Part shown: positions 11,885 to 23,770 of the stretch, piece after piece
How the letters are laid out: each line of letters starts with the position of its first letter
How positions within the stretch are numbered: position 1 is the stretch's first letter
Made by a program: the position numbers and the translations under genes
Source of the DNA: Cristatella mucedo
Lineage: Eukaryota; Bryozoa; Phylactolaemata; Cristatellidae
DNA: 64,000 nt
Assembly (NCBI GenBank): GCA_009760855.2
Contig: WPIO01000206.1
Location: 279,826-343,825 of the forward strand
Reading direction: 5' to 3'
The notes under the pieces: model-generated
Databases searched by the model: none
Told to the model about the DNA's origin: nothing
The model's input: the letters and a program-made list of their open reading frames with translations, nothing else

Positions 11885-12190
11885 TCACGGATGCTTGTCG
11901 ATTAGCTGCGGCAACTGCACAGCAGCAAGTGTTAGGACGACGTAGGCAGCTTGGCTCTTTTTGCTGCTGCTGCTCTGATCAATTCGAGCAGGCGGAAAGT
12001 GAAGCTGGACGGCGGCAGAGAGTGGTGGCTGGTGGACAGCTGCAGCCACTGAGCTGACAGGCAGTGGCGACACGACCTGAGCAGCCAAGAGTTCGTGGGG
12101 CGTCTATGCTGCTGCAGGCGGCATCGTGTACGTGGCTGCGCCAAGGCATAAAAAGTGTATGGGAGAGCCCTCAGTGCAGAGACTGTGCGG
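11885..12190 (+). pseudogene. Fragment of TRIM-like exon 2
   Basis: This aligns with the middle of exon 2 of gene B (about 34,560-34,830). Shared features are the CTGGACG(A/G)(T)GGC(A/G)G(C)AGAGAG region, the GTGGACAGCTGCAGCCAC word and GCAGGCGGCATCGTGTACSTGGC. It has no flanking RING/B-box exon, is out of frame in places, and ends at a LINE family 2 insertion. It is a third, decayed copy of the C-terminal propeller-like coding region. Confidence 0.7.
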
Positions 12191-12680
12191 CTAGTAATGT
12201 AACGTATCTCCGTCTGTAACTCCACAAAGTCATAAAGACCATGTGCGTGTTACGCAGGAGAGTTTTCTATAGCCCACTCACAGCCTAAGCGGCTTTTGGT
12301 ACGCATTCGGTAGCCAACAGACCTCGTCTCACGCAAAAAAGAGAAAGTGGGAAGCATTGCAGAGTCAGGAGAGCAGTTGAGGTAGTGAGTAGCATAGAAG
12401 TGGCAGCTCACGAAAACTGAAAAGGATGTGCCGTAGTCGGCAGTAGGAGAGTAGTTGTGGTTGCCTAAGCATTGTGGAAGCGAGTTCCACAGTCTAGGAC
12501 CTGCAGAGCTAAAGCTTCTGTCGTCGACGGTCTTTAAGCGGAGGAGGAATGGGACAGCTAATTTATTGTCCACACAGGACCTGAGGGCGCGAACAGGCTG
12601 AAACTGATGCAGCAGTTCAGCTAGGTACGAAGGAGCCAAGCCTTGGCGGGCCTTGTGGGTCAGCGTAAGAACCCTGTGCA
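12190..12680 (-). mobile_element. LINE family 2 fragment
   Basis: Nearly identical to 8,560-9,030, including the region encoding SAGPRLWNSLPQCLG and the 3' sequence complementary to the CTCCACAAAGTCATAAAG word. It is 5'-truncated and abuts a family 1 tail at 12,681. Confidence 0.85.
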
Positions 12681-12830
12681 TGTCGCCCCTAACCATGTAA
12701 TTCATTTTGTTTGTTTTTCAAGCATGATTTTACTTACCATTCAGTTGCATTTCCCTTTGCAGCAAGTGTTAAGCGCCTAGAAAAAGATTAAGTTCTCTGA
12801 GGGCGCTTTATCAAGTACATCATTATTTTT
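12681..12830 (+). mobile_element. LINE family 1 3' end
   Basis: The 3' UTR and tail hairpin of family 1 (AAGCGCCTAG, GGGCGCTTTATCAAG) end in an ATT-rich run. A second partial tail follows at 12,838-12,893, so two insertions or a local duplication are present. Confidence 0.8.
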
Positions 12831-14189
12831 ATTATTAGGAGATTGAGTTCTTTGAGAGCACTTTATCAAGAGCGTTATTATTAATATTATTATCTCATGC
12901 AACAAAAAGAAAGTGAGAAGCTTCGCTGAGTCAGAAGGGCAGTAGAGGTAGTGAGTATGTTCTAAGATTAGTATAGATGTATACCAAAAGAATCCTACTT
13001 CACGGAAATTCACTTACCGTGCTAAAGTCTGGACCTGAATAACCGCAATATGTGAGCGACGACAGTACGTGAGGCTGCGATTAAGTTTTCAGATCCCTGC
13101 TGATTAAATGCCTCGATACGTATTTCGGTCTTGGCTCTAGATTATCGTACGCCTATTTTGGAGCTTCTCTGACTTTTCACTACTTCTACGTTCCCATCTC
13201 GCTCAAGCGTTGACGAGGATGACGAGCCCAGCTGGGTACTGCTGCAGCAGGCGTGGGTCATCTAAAAGAGTCAAGGATGGGTCCTCTAAAGAGTCCCTAC
13301 TAGTCTCCTCATTTTCTCGTAAATTCACGCTCATCGTGCTGGTCTAGTCATTAAGTACAAGCTAGGCTTTCGTTTATATGCAGGCGGCACACTGCCAGAC
13401 CGCTGCTGAAATTACATTTTGTCTTTAGACCTTCAAACTGTCACTACCTTCGTAATATGCACTGCAATCATTCTTGTATAGTAGTCGGGCTCCTTCAATA
13501 AATAATGATTCAACCATTCTAGTAGTTAAGGCATTATCACTCATAAGCAGGAAAGCCTAGTGCTCCAAGATGTTTCTGCCAGCATGTCCCCTGTATTATC
13601 AGCTTGGAATCTGGATTTCTTGTTCCTCAACTACCTTTACCAGATGACCTCATCGTCTTTACATTCTAGTCTTCCCACTTTCAGCCTCTTCATCTGGTAA
13701 AATTCTATCCTTGAAAAAAGCTGGTCCAGGCCATTTTAAATAATATGTATGCTTCTATAACTCACTGGTTTCAGTTCTCTGTACCTGTGCAATAAGATGC
13801 TTGCACCTATTGTAATTTCGACTTTGTGTGCTTACAATTGCGAAAGTTAGGCTAGCTGAAGAAAAAATGTCACGGCCAAGCTGATCTCTTCCTTTGGTAA
13901 AATCCAGTCTTGACATATTTAACTCCCTACTCACAAGGTCTTCCGGACGTGTCGCCCTAGAGATTCGTGCATAAAAGATTTCAGTTTCGTCAATACTCTA
14001 CAGCCAGGCTTATTTGTTTTGAATGTAGGATGGGCTAAGTTTTTACTTATTGCTGACCTGAAGAAGCTCACTATCAAGCAGAGTATCGACTTCTTGCTTG
14101 GAAGTTCCTCTTTTCTCTTTGTCTGGTATTCTATATTATATGTACTTTGTGTAACATTTACTTGTCAGTCATTTGAAAAGAAACTAAAA

Positions 14190-14405
14190 CGCATCTATTT
14201 ATGACAGCATTTAGTGAGTCGCCGTGATTCGTCCTTTATGTGCTTATGCATGCTGATCCTATGCATGTCACACCTAACCATGTTATTCATGCTGTCTTCT
14301 GAGCATGCTACCAGTAACCATTTGGTCGTGCTTCCTTTGTAGGAGTTGTTAGGCACTTATAATGACATTGAGTTCTCTGAGGGCACCTTATCAAGTGTTT
14401 TATTA
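14190..14405 (+). mobile_element. Degenerate LINE family 1 3' end
   Basis: Diverged 3' UTR words (GACAGCATTTAGTGAGTC, GTGATTCGTCC, AACCATGTTATTCATG) and a weak tail hairpin with GTTCTCTGAGGGC. It is absent from the paralogous position in copy B, so it arrived after the duplication or was lost from B. Confidence 0.7.
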
Positions 14406-15228
14406 ACATTATCATTTATTACAATTGGTAGGCATTCCATGGAACCAGCGTCCCTCTGTAGCTCTGTTGTACTGCATCTTCCAGCAGTATCCATGCTGCT
14501 GGTTTTATGCTAAGTGTATTCAGAGGACCCATTGAGCAACAGCTCCTCCAGTTGCTCTGCTCTTCTAACGCCTCTTCAAACCTAAATCAAATCTTGCATC
14601 GACCGCGTCTTCAATTCCCATTGACCCAAAATCAGAGTAAAGATTAACGATTGACACAATGACGTCGTTTGATTTTACATTCAAAAGCAGTCGATGTGCT
14701 GCCTATTCGTCACAGTATTCGCTGTGTTTGTGTGTGCTGTCATTTACCTCCCTGTCCATACTGAAACCATGCACTTTGTTGTTAATCATTTCTCATTCTT
14801 TTCCCCAGCATTTGCAATGTGTGTGGACGTTGCTTTTAGTGCTAAGCAAGTGTTAGGTTATTCTTATCGCAGGTATGTAGTGTATCAGGAAATTGCATGC
14901 CAATAATCTCAGCTATTTATCGTGCAAAGGTCAACAGCAAATGCAATCACCGAGTCAGAATTATTGCTTGCGGTAGCATTTATGACTAGCACTCAGTGAC
15001 CGAGTCGAAAGGCAGGGGCCCGGTTTTCCCCGACGAAGAAATACAAATACCTAAATACTGGAGCAAATTTCCTCATACCCAACCAGTTGGATCACGAGAA
15101 GAAGCAAAAGGAACTAATCGAGAAGAATTGCTTATTTTTCCATCAACTGTTTCTATGTGCTGCTTATCTCATTATGTCTGAAGAAGCCTGAAGCTCCGAT
15201 TTCCCAATCTGAAAATCTTGTCTCCTGG

Positions 15229-15340
15229 CCCCTGCAAGCACTCGGGTCCTATCGTGTCTCCTGCAAGGCCCCTGCAAGCACTCGGGTCCTGTCTTGTCTC
15301 CTGCAAGGCCCCTGCAAGCACTCGGGTCCTATCTTGAATG
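15229..15340. repeat. 40-bp minisatellite, about 2.8 units
   Basis: Units begin at 15,229, 15,269 and 15,309 with CCCCTGCAAGCACTCGGGTC. Copy B has a single unit at about 30,388, so the array grew in copy A after duplication. Confidence 0.9.
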
Positions 15341-16096
15341 GAAAGGCCATCGGCATATTTACACCAGGAGCCATATCTTTGCCACACCCACTAAAACTTT
15401 GCTGCCTGTTCGACTATTGCTTTAGCCAGTTTTAAAGTCCTCCCGGGGCTTACAAATGATTAAAATTGATGCCACGGTAAAACAAAACAGTCCAACACAC
15501 ATTTTGTAACACGACAACCGGAGTATGGGTAGTACAAAAACCAAATCTAGTAGGATGTGGCCCCTCCGGCTTATGGATCACTTCCGATATTCGGGCTAGA
15601 ATGGACTCGACGAGTTTCATGGTTACGTCGGATGGTATAGCATGCCACACTGCTTGGAATTTGTCCTATGATTTGCAGTCCAACTTTAGCATCATGCTTA
15701 GGATCGATGACTTGCTGAAATGTGAAATTGGCGCCAAGCAGTCACAATGCACAGCAGTACAGCAACGTCTGCCAGGATACGCTGGTAGCTATCTGGATTC
15801 ATTAGGTCCTCGAAGTGGAGAGCTGTCGAATATATGCTTTTTGATATGAAAAAGCTTATATTTTCCTTGCGATCCAATTGTCATCGTTTCTGGAGAGGCA
15901 GGTATGAGATGCAACTGTTTTAAATTTCGTGCTAGGATACTATTGATATGCTTTTCTATACATTTCTTATTTATGTTAGTGTCAGCTGTGCATGCTTTTT
16001 GTTTAATTCCCTGTTATCACGATGTGTCTCTTGTGCTTAAATTTAGTAGCTGATCTACCAGCTAGCCTTTTGGTTAGTACTTTTTTGAGAACAGCC

Positions 16097-17192
16097 ATGG
16101 CACAACTGTTTCCGATGCGCCGACATACATCGATGGACGAGCGCCTGCTGTCTTGCATCGCCTGTGGACAAATTGCAGAGGAGCCGTTGCTGCTGCGCTG
16201 CTTGCACAGTTGCTGCAGTCACTGTGCAGACCAAGCATGCACAGCAGAGGACTCAAAGAGTATGCTCTGCCCTGCTTGCAAAGTATCCACTGACATCAGT
16301 ATACCAAAGCATCACAACGGCTTCATTGCCAACTTGGGGAGACTAACAACAGCTGTGACAGATGCAGGCAATTGCACTTTTTGCAGAGAGGATGACAAAC
16401 CGGACGAGCAGGCAGACGACTGGTGCATGCAGTGCCACAGATCGGCTTGCTCAGCCTGCTTGCAAGGCCATAGCCGATGCAACCCCGATCACGTGATTGT
16501 AGCTATCGATCAGATCAAAAGCATGAGTGAAGTGCTACAAGCCTCAGGACAGCAGCAATGCCTGCAGCATCGGAAGCAGCTAGATCTGCTGTGTTTTGAA
16601 TGTAAGAAAGCCAAATGCACCGACTGTCTCACACAGTGCCTGGGTCTAGAACACTCGGTTGCACAGCCGCTAAACGAACCAAAAGCTGAAGCTTTTTTGA
16701 AGGATGCACGAGAGAGTATACAGCATCTTCTTCAGAGTGTAAATGGGAAGTCTGTGCAGCTGCTTTGGGCCATAAATCTGGTCAGCAACATCCGATCGGC
16801 TCGTGCCATTCACCTAGACGAGCTAAGGACGAAGAAGGAGCATGCAGTGGATGCTGTAAGCAAAGTCTTTAAAGAAACAAAAAGCAAGGTCAAGGACTGC
16901 TATGACCAGCTCGAGGAGAGTGCTGTGGACCTGCAAAGCTTGGCCGAGCAGCTGAACCTGTCAGTGCAGCATGCCTCAGCATACATCAGCAGCATCACAG
17001 ATTTGGCCAGCGACCCGGATTTCCTGGACCAGCTGGCGACCTTGAGATTGCGGCTCGAAGTGCATGACAAGCTGCTGGATAGCTTTAGTGAGACACCGGA
17101 TGCTGAAAAGCTTGTGGCTCTGAATGGATCTCTGCCCGATGACTTAGACCAAGTGGTCACTTCATGGATGGGAGCTCCGGAGCTGACCTCAG
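16097..17192 (+). CDS. TRIM-like gene A, exon 1 (RING, two B-boxes, coiled coil)
   Basis: Encodes the first 365 residues of a tripartite-motif protein. The start is the ATG in GCCATGG at 16,097, which is shared with copy B; the frame is open further upstream. A canonical RING spans about residues 15-58 (CIAC, CLHSCCSHC, CPAC). B-box 1 is at about residues 92-130 (CTFC, CMQCHRSACSACLQGH). B-box 2 is at about 155-195 (CLQH, CFECKKAKCTDC). A helical, Leu/Lys/Glu-rich coiled coil follows to about residue 350. TRIM proteins are usually ubiquitin ligases that dimerise through the coiled coil; the target is unknown. The exon ends at a phase-1 donor, TCAG|GT at 17,192/17,193. Read-through gives a stop at 17,284 that could be an intron-retained form. 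Confidence 0.85.
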
Positions 17193-19125
17193 GTACCTGC
17201 TTGCAAACCTCTGCAGCTCATACATGCCCTGGCTCGAGGTGCTGGCAGCCAATCTCGCTGAAGTTTATCAGTTACACACCTTGAAGCCATTTTCCTTGTA
17301 GACTGCCTTGACCGAATCCTAGCTGAAGCTAGCTCCTGTAAGGAAGATGCTGGTGGTAGTAACGTTGCAGGTGAGTTCACATTTTCTGCATGCAACCTGC
17401 CAGCCCAATATCTTTCAGATTCCTAGCTACTAGTTAGCTAGCCTGCGCGGCTGTGAGTAATGCTGCCAGGATTGCATGGTTGCTTTGCCTCCCATTATTG
17501 ACGACGCAGCAATTTCTAGGAGACCCTTTGATGGATTTGCTGCATTTTTACTTTAATGAAATCTGCCTAGTTTCATTTAGCTGTATCGTCAATTTTAAAA
17601 AATGCGGTAAAGATGAGAATCCATTGAGGCACAACATTGCCTGTGGACCTTTGTGCTTTGCCACGATGTAGCTAAGAGATGTCGTTGGCTGGGTAGAGAG
17701 CCTAGAGCTAACATATTAGGATGGCAGGATTGCTAGTGTTAATAACTAATAGGACAGGGCATCGTAGATGGGTCTTGCCAAGTACCTTGTTAAGAGCCTT
17801 GGCTGGCAGCAGTGGTCTCACTGCAGTAGAACGTTTTCAGCCAACAATTTTTTATTTGTCAGTGCTGCAATGATACCAGTTGGTAAAAGCTTACGCATAA
17901 TTTTCGAAAAAATAGAATGTACATTCAGCAGGGAAATATAATTGATTCACTTCTATGACTATTCTCAATTCGACTTCAAAAGTTCGGCTTCAAAGGTCCA
18001 CTCGAAAATGTTGTCATTGCATGTTTGATCGAGTACTGCTAAATTGGCAGTATTACGATCTGTCTGCACTATGATTTATTTTTTAAAACAGGGTTTAGGG
18101 TTTCCTTGCTGCCAGTATTCAAGCTCTCCTTCTTTCGATTGACGGCTAAATCATCACAGCCATGGTTCCGCTAGACATGTCAGTAGCATTCGAATCATTA
18201 GACTATTCGACCATTCTTGGACATCGCGATACCTTAGGTTTTGATGAGCCTCTTGGCGATTCGAATTATACTGTTATCGTTATCAGCAACTAACGGTCTG
18301 GTTGAGCCTCTGGGTCGTTTGGTTCCCTGCACTCTAATCTTGTCCTGTGCCTCAGGTGACTGCACACCTTTTTCAAGCCACACTGAGCTGTTGCTTCAAT
18401 ACTGAGTCGTTTTTCCCCTGTCTGCTCGATTGAACCTTACTGCTCTCTTTCCCACTCCTAATGCAAAATAAAGTCTACATGAAAAGCTTCAGAGGCCACA
18501 ACGAGTGCACAGATTCCGAAGTAATTCTCCATAGTTGTGCATTTAGAGGCCACTCTGGTCTGGGGATGCAACACCTCATTAATCAGTGACAAGACTATTG
18601 GTGGGCTGTGTGGCAAACCGTGTTACTTATCGGTTTGCAGCTGCTGAGATTTAGCTTGGCATGAGCAAGTCAGGGAGGGAAGAGAGGGGCCACGTATGAC
18701 AAGCTGAAAGTACAGCCATGCATGCTGCCTAATGTACAGGCAAGCTATGAAAAGCCATTTCAAGATATAAACTTAATTTTATGATATTAGCAAATATGTA
18801 AAGACAGGTATGCGAACGACTTGATGAGCCGTATATCTGTCAACCTTTTTTTAATTTTAACAGCAACTGAAATGTGATTGACATATGGTACTCATCATCC
18901 CATCATCACTGAACATCTTCAAGCTCAGTTGTTCCATAACCTACCAGAGTGTGGCAATGTAGCTCGTGCTTGAAGCCGATAGCAAATGTACGTTGGATGT
19001 ACAGCATAGGAAATATTCTAATGATTGGGCGATAATCATGCATGATAGCTTGAGAACAGACACACTCTGCACAGACAGCTCTCTGTCGCTGCGTGCATGC
19101 ACATATCCAGCATTCTTCGTTTTAG

Positions 19126-19379
19126 CAGAGGAGCAGCCAGTGCTGCACTTCGGTCCGGCATCCAGCAGCTTCCAGCTGCCTGTCGGGTGCAACGACCTGT
19201 CTGTGACATCAGAGGGGCATCTGCTGCTGGCTGCCAGGGAGCACGGCCTGAAGGAATACAGTCAGAACGGCAGAGAGCTGAGCATCTGGAAACCTTTGAG
19301 GTGGAGCGACGGAGCTAACGACGAGGTCACTGCGGTGCGGTCCCTGCAGCACGGACGTGCTGCTGTAGGCGCGTACTAG
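19126..19379 (+). CDS. TRIM-like gene A, exon 2 (truncated)
   Basis: The acceptor CGTTTTAG|CA at 19,125/19,126 restores the reading frame of exon 1, giving a predicted total of 449 residues. The exon encodes the start of a repeat domain (EGHLLLAAREHGLKEY) homologous to the first part of gene B exon 2, where it looks like the first blade of a beta-propeller. After GRAAV the homology stops; a GC-rich tandem repeat supplies a stop at 19,377. About 200 residues of the domain are missing, so the substrate-binding end is probably lost. Gene A may be a pseudogene or a truncated TRIM. The intron (17,193-19,125) has a paralogous counterpart in copy B. Confidence 0.7.
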
Positions 19380-19452
19380 GCGCGTACTGTAGGCGCGTGC
19401 GTACTGTACTGTAGGCGCGTGCTGCTGTAGGCGCGTGCGTGCTGTAGCCGCG
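19371..19452. repeat. GC-rich tandem repeat at deletion junction
   Basis: Irregular repeats of GTAGGCGCGT mixed with GCGTACT and GCTGCT lie exactly where gene A diverges from gene B. The array marks the breakpoint of the deletion that removed the rest of exon 2. Confidence 0.8.
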
Positions 19453-20250
19453 AGAGTGTTTCTTATTTTGAGTCCCGTCACTTCCGGTGCAGAGGCGGCG
19501 GCGGCGGTCGCCGCGGCACCGCCGGTCAGCTCTCTGGCGGCCACCGCACCGGCGGCGCCGAGCGCCTGATTGGCGCTCTGCTGCGGCGAAGGGCATTGAG
19601 TCGTTCGCTGCAGACGCTGGTGCAGCGCAGTTCGTAGGCAGATGGATCTAGGACAAAAGAATTATGGAGACACGAAGAGTTTCCGCGTAGTACAAGTTAC
19701 GCTCCCTTCTTGGTAGCCAGTGAATCAATGTAAAACTATGTTGCGAGCTCGGCAATTTTTAAATGTCAATGCGCACGTAGTCACCGTCGAGGGAGTTCCG
19801 GAGTTTATATTCCGGAGGCTCGAGAGCACGGCAGCGTCGCGACGAATGACGAATGGAGAAGCCCCTATATACGTGACGTGGTTGAGACTGCGGCTGCATT
19901 GTACACAAGCGACACATGGGACACACGCGGTCGTGCGTAAATGCATCTTTTGTGGTAGTCGGGTACGTTGATTCCGAGCACGACGCGTGAAGAGAGAGAG
20001 AGAGACGGAGAGGGACAGACGGAGACCGACAGATACGGAAAGACAGAGATAGCGGACATTGTCCACACAGGCCGATGGGCGGGCTGTTAAAGAAAATACA
20101 TGGAAGAGGTACTGGGTCTTGCCGGCGTGTTGCTTTGGGCGGGCGGTGAGGCGGCAATACCGCGCCTACAAAAACTACGATGCGTTGTTGTAAATATAAA
20201 GAGCCGATTCTAGCGGTCTTATTCAAAGCGCAGAATAACTCTTGCTGAAT
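19453..20250. repeat. Segmental duplication, block 3, copy A
   Basis: Matches 35,965-37,170. Shared words include AGAGTGTTTCTTA, GAGTCGTTCGCTGCAGACGCT and CAGTTCGTAGGCAGAT. It contains a short GA-rich tract (19,990-20,055) whose counterpart in copy B has grown several-fold. No gene was recognised. Confidence 0.75.
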
Positions 20251-20254
20251 TTGC

Positions 20255-20800
20255 ACGAAATCTAGCTGTATGTTCAAAAGGGACATTTTATTCGACGACC
20301 GCATCCGATCCACAGCCAAGTCTGCCTGCTTTCAGCTGCATAATATTGCAGAAATTCGGGCTTGTGTAGGCAGGAATATCACACCTAAATTTATCCATAT
20401 ATTTGTGACATTCCGTCTTGACTTCTGTAACTCACTGCTTGCTGGCCTACCGGCATATGCAATCAGGCGCCTAACGCTAGTGTAAAGCTCTGCAGCTAGG
20501 CTAGTCTGTCGTAAGTGTCGCAGCTGACACACTGTCTTGCTTCTCGCCGACCTGCAGTAGCTCTCAATTAATCAGCGCATTAACTTTGAGATTTGAGATT
20601 TCGTCACCCACTTTTAGGTCCCTTCATTCTTTTGCTCCAGCCTATTAGTTACAACTACTCCGCTACTAGTTTGAACATTGCACGGCCCAATTTTTCGAAT
20701 CGGATCGTTTTAAATACGCCTCCTACCTTTGGAGACCTCGTGCCTTTAGTGCCGCTTCGCTCGCTGGATCCCAGAGTCTGGAGCTTCTAAGTCGCTAATC
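20255..20800 (+). mobile_element. LINE family 1 fragment (copy A)
   Basis: This degenerate LINE segment encodes pieces such as ACFQLHNIAEIRAC and [14 protein letters not shown]. It ends near 20,790 with a single CGCTTCGCTCGCTGGATCCC / GTCTGGAGCTTCTAA element. At the paralogous place in copy B this element is the start of the 39-bp minisatellite. Confidence 0.75.
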
Positions 20801-22860
20801 TAATAACTTTTAGGCTCCTCTCGGGTAGAGCTCATTGTGAGGGTCTACCCTCCGCTGCTTGATTGAAAGCGTTTGAGCATCTGTGAGTCATGTGAGCATC
20901 TTACCGCTTCTTGCATCGCACGGTCGCACGCACTGAAAGAACTGCTCGTCACGTCACGGTCACGTGCCTGACGAACTCAAGTGACTGTCGACCAGCAGCA
21001 TCAGCAGTTCAAACCGCCTCGAGCAGCGCCGCCGGGCAGCGCATCATCCGTGTTCATAAATAGGGCGAAGCAAAATAGACGTCTAGATGGTCAAGTGAGC
21101 GACACGGCACAAGGACGAACAGTGTGACAGCAAAAGCCCGTAGGCAGATGCGGTGCGCATCGTGGTGGTCGTTAAGTCTCCGCCAGTAGACTGCGGCGCC
21201 GTGAGCGCAGGCGCGTTAGGCGTGCGGCGGGCAACAAAGGTCAAGGTCGGTTGCCCGTGCGACGGCTTCCTTTATATGGTGCCGGGACGACGACCGGCGC
21301 CACCGCTCGCAGCCGGCAGCAAAGGCTGGTCTTCTGTACAACTCGATAGCACGTGACCCGCTGCTTTCCGCAGGGAGGAACGAGTGCATCTAAAGGGGTA
21401 GGGCCTTATGTCCTCAAAAACGGTCAAAAGTGGTGTTTTTGAAATTCGCGTATTAATGATAAACTAGTTTTAAATTCAGCTCAAATTTTGGTGATTGTCA
21501 GATGACTGGAACATGGTAAAAAAAATAGTATGTAAGACCAATTTAAACCGGAAGTAGTACATCGAGCTCAGCAAAATAATTTTCTTTGAAAAATAACAAA
21601 GCCAGAACTGCGGTTTTCTGGTGAACTCTGCGAATACAGGCTACTCAGCCCTAAACAAAACCTCGGAAAAAACTTGGAAAATGATCAAACTTAAATTTTT
21701 CCCGGAAATGACACGCCCCTCGAGATCAAACGTCCGACTGGTAATATAACAAGATCATAATAGAGCAAACCCCCTATCGGCTGGGTGCCTAGTCCCGCCT
21801 CTGCTTCCCCGCCCCGCCCATAGCAACCGGTGGTAAATGGCATTCCAAGGCCCACTCTTTATTTACTTGGCAGAAACATGTTTACATTGGTGGGTTTACA
21901 TCTGATCAAAAACAGGAAGTGACTGTTGTTCGGCCAGTAGACGAACATTAGGGATAATGTATTGAGAATTTACTGCTGCTGGGGCCACCGTAACTAAGTA
22001 GTTCATTACCACGGCACCTCATGAATCCTGGGACAGCTGATCCAGTTCCTGTAGCAGCGATTACGCACGAGGCGACGGACGCGAGTGGTCCTTGGTTCGG
22101 CGGCCGGTCAGCGTCGTGCCTTGGGTGGAAATACGAAGCAGTGCTGCATCACTCGTTAATGCAGGACTCTGTAAACATGGGTTTCAGTCTCTTGCTAGTA
22201 GAGTCTGCTTTTGTGCAAAAACATAATGCTTAAATTTGTTCAAGGCTACACCACAAAAGCTTCCTGTGAAGCATTATATTGTTCATACATTATTTTTAAT
22301 AATCTTTGCCGCGATATTGTTCGAAGGAATTTCGCTCTGAACAAATTTCGTTTCTTCGGCCGATTCCTTCCTTTTCCCGCTGATATGACCCGCAGCGCCG
22401 TGGCGGTGCACCATCACCTGCAGCGCCGTGGCGGTGCACCATCACCTGAGCGCCGACAAGACAAATGAGGTGCACGATGCAGACAGCCACGAGAGCATGC
22501 ATTAGCGTGTCGGCGCCAAGAACTGGTATAAGCTCCGTTATAACAGTGGGCAACACCAACAGACCAGAGCAGCGGCCGACCATGATGAGGCTGAGCAAAT
22601 GTTGCCAAGTCAGGGAATGTCAGGATATTGCTCATTTGAAGGTTCCAGGCGCATACGGATGGAAGGCATGGTCACTAAAGGATCTTAGATTGGCCGGTGG
22701 CACAAAGTAAACAGCACAGCCCCACGCACGATTTTTAAAGCACAACATACGCAGAGCGGATGGTAGAGCCACTGATTGTAGTAGGATGTGGTACATCCCC
22801 GATTAGAAATTTCCGCACTACGGGCGGCATGAACTCGGTGAGTTACATCGGATGGGAAAG
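20801..22860. other. Interval without recognised genes
   Basis: A GC-rich part (20,900-21,400) and an AT-richer part (21,400-21,760) contain only short frames without motifs. The one clear structure is a perfect 28-bp tandem duplication at 22,392-22,447. Confidence 0.45.
22392..22447. repeat. Perfect 28-bp tandem duplication
   Basis: Two identical 28-bp units (22,392-22,419 and 22,420-22,447), each containing GCCGTGGCGGTGCACCATCA, lie head to tail. Confidence 0.95.
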
Positions 22861-23770
22861 TGTAACGCCGAAGGCTCGGCGGGGTAGGCTTGACCTGCCG
22901 CTTACCTAGCGGCGTAGCCTAGCGCCTAATGCCGTTCGGTTCGCTCATACGCGCAATAGGCTGGCCGCCACGAAACGAGCGTTTCTGGCGCCGACCTGCT
23001 TACCGTTACTAAAGGGGTCATGAGTCCGTGGCGTGAATTGGAAGCGAGACACAAATTGGGGATTTTACTGAACTTTATTCGCAAGCGCACAAAGTCGCTG
23101 CGCGTCTAGTTCAGCTTTATCTCCACACTCCTCGCACGTTCTCAACAGCACCAACACTCTTGCGGAGGGAATACTTCTCCACACTGAAGCGCGAACCCGA
23201 GCCTAAACCCTGACCGGTGAACTAGAACTCGGTTTCCACCAGTGCGGCAGGAATACTCCACACACGCCACCTCAAGCACTCTTGCGGAGGAAACACGTCT
23301 CCACACTTACGCTACTTACATCTATACTGGGGACGACCCAAATAGACGGAGCTCAAACTGGAGCCTAAACCCTAACCGGAGAACTAGGGCTCCACACACG
23401 TCAACTACGCCTAGCTCGCACCGGCAAATCCCTATGCCGAGACCGCGTGCTAGCGCGCACACACAAAACACAAAAGAAACACAGAGTGCCAGCTCGGGCG
23501 CGATACGACCGTATTCGGTGGAGTCCACCGAATCCTCCTAGCACTGTCTTGTCCTATTCCGCCCATCGTCGGCGGACAGCCCGCCCTCCTCCCTCGCTTT
23601 CAGAGAAACGAGTGCCCGACGGCGTCGAAGCGCAGAGCCGGACAAAAGACACGAAGATAATAAAAGACCCAGAGCGAGCGACGCTCGACTCTTAAATACT
23701 TAGCTGAGACAATGGGGCAAGAGCTTAGTCGTATTGAGCCCGACACCAGGGCCCATTACGGTAAGGAATT
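22861..23770. repeat. Dispersed repeat R3, long copy
   Basis: Begins and ends like 3,536-3,828 but carries about 600 extra internal bases (23,040-23,640). These hold internally similar sentences with CTTGCGGAGG and CTCCACAC and paired near-repeats of CCTAAACCCTRACCGG. This could be the full-length form of an LTR or of a non-autonomous element. No protein is evident. Confidence 0.5.

Larger units (their letters stand above)
13255..20800. repeat. Segmental duplication, main block, copy A
   Basis: Upstream, coding and intronic sequence from about 13,255 to 19,370 matches 29,337-34,425, and 19,448-20,800 matches 35,960-37,560. Copy-specific changes are plain: A has extra sequence at about 13,815-14,700, three minisatellite units at 15,229 where B has one, and about 390 bp at 18,245-18,640 missing from B. 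A lacks the 1.5 kb equivalent to 34,425-35,960 of B. Confidence 0.8.

Noticed and set aside
19209-19596. Antisense Ala/Arg-rich frames opposite gene A exon 2
   Set aside because: They result from GC-rich repeats and the codon pattern of the sense gene.
23370-23390. Telomere-like CCTAAACCCTAACC words
   Set aside because: Only two degenerate instances inside a dispersed repeat; not an array.
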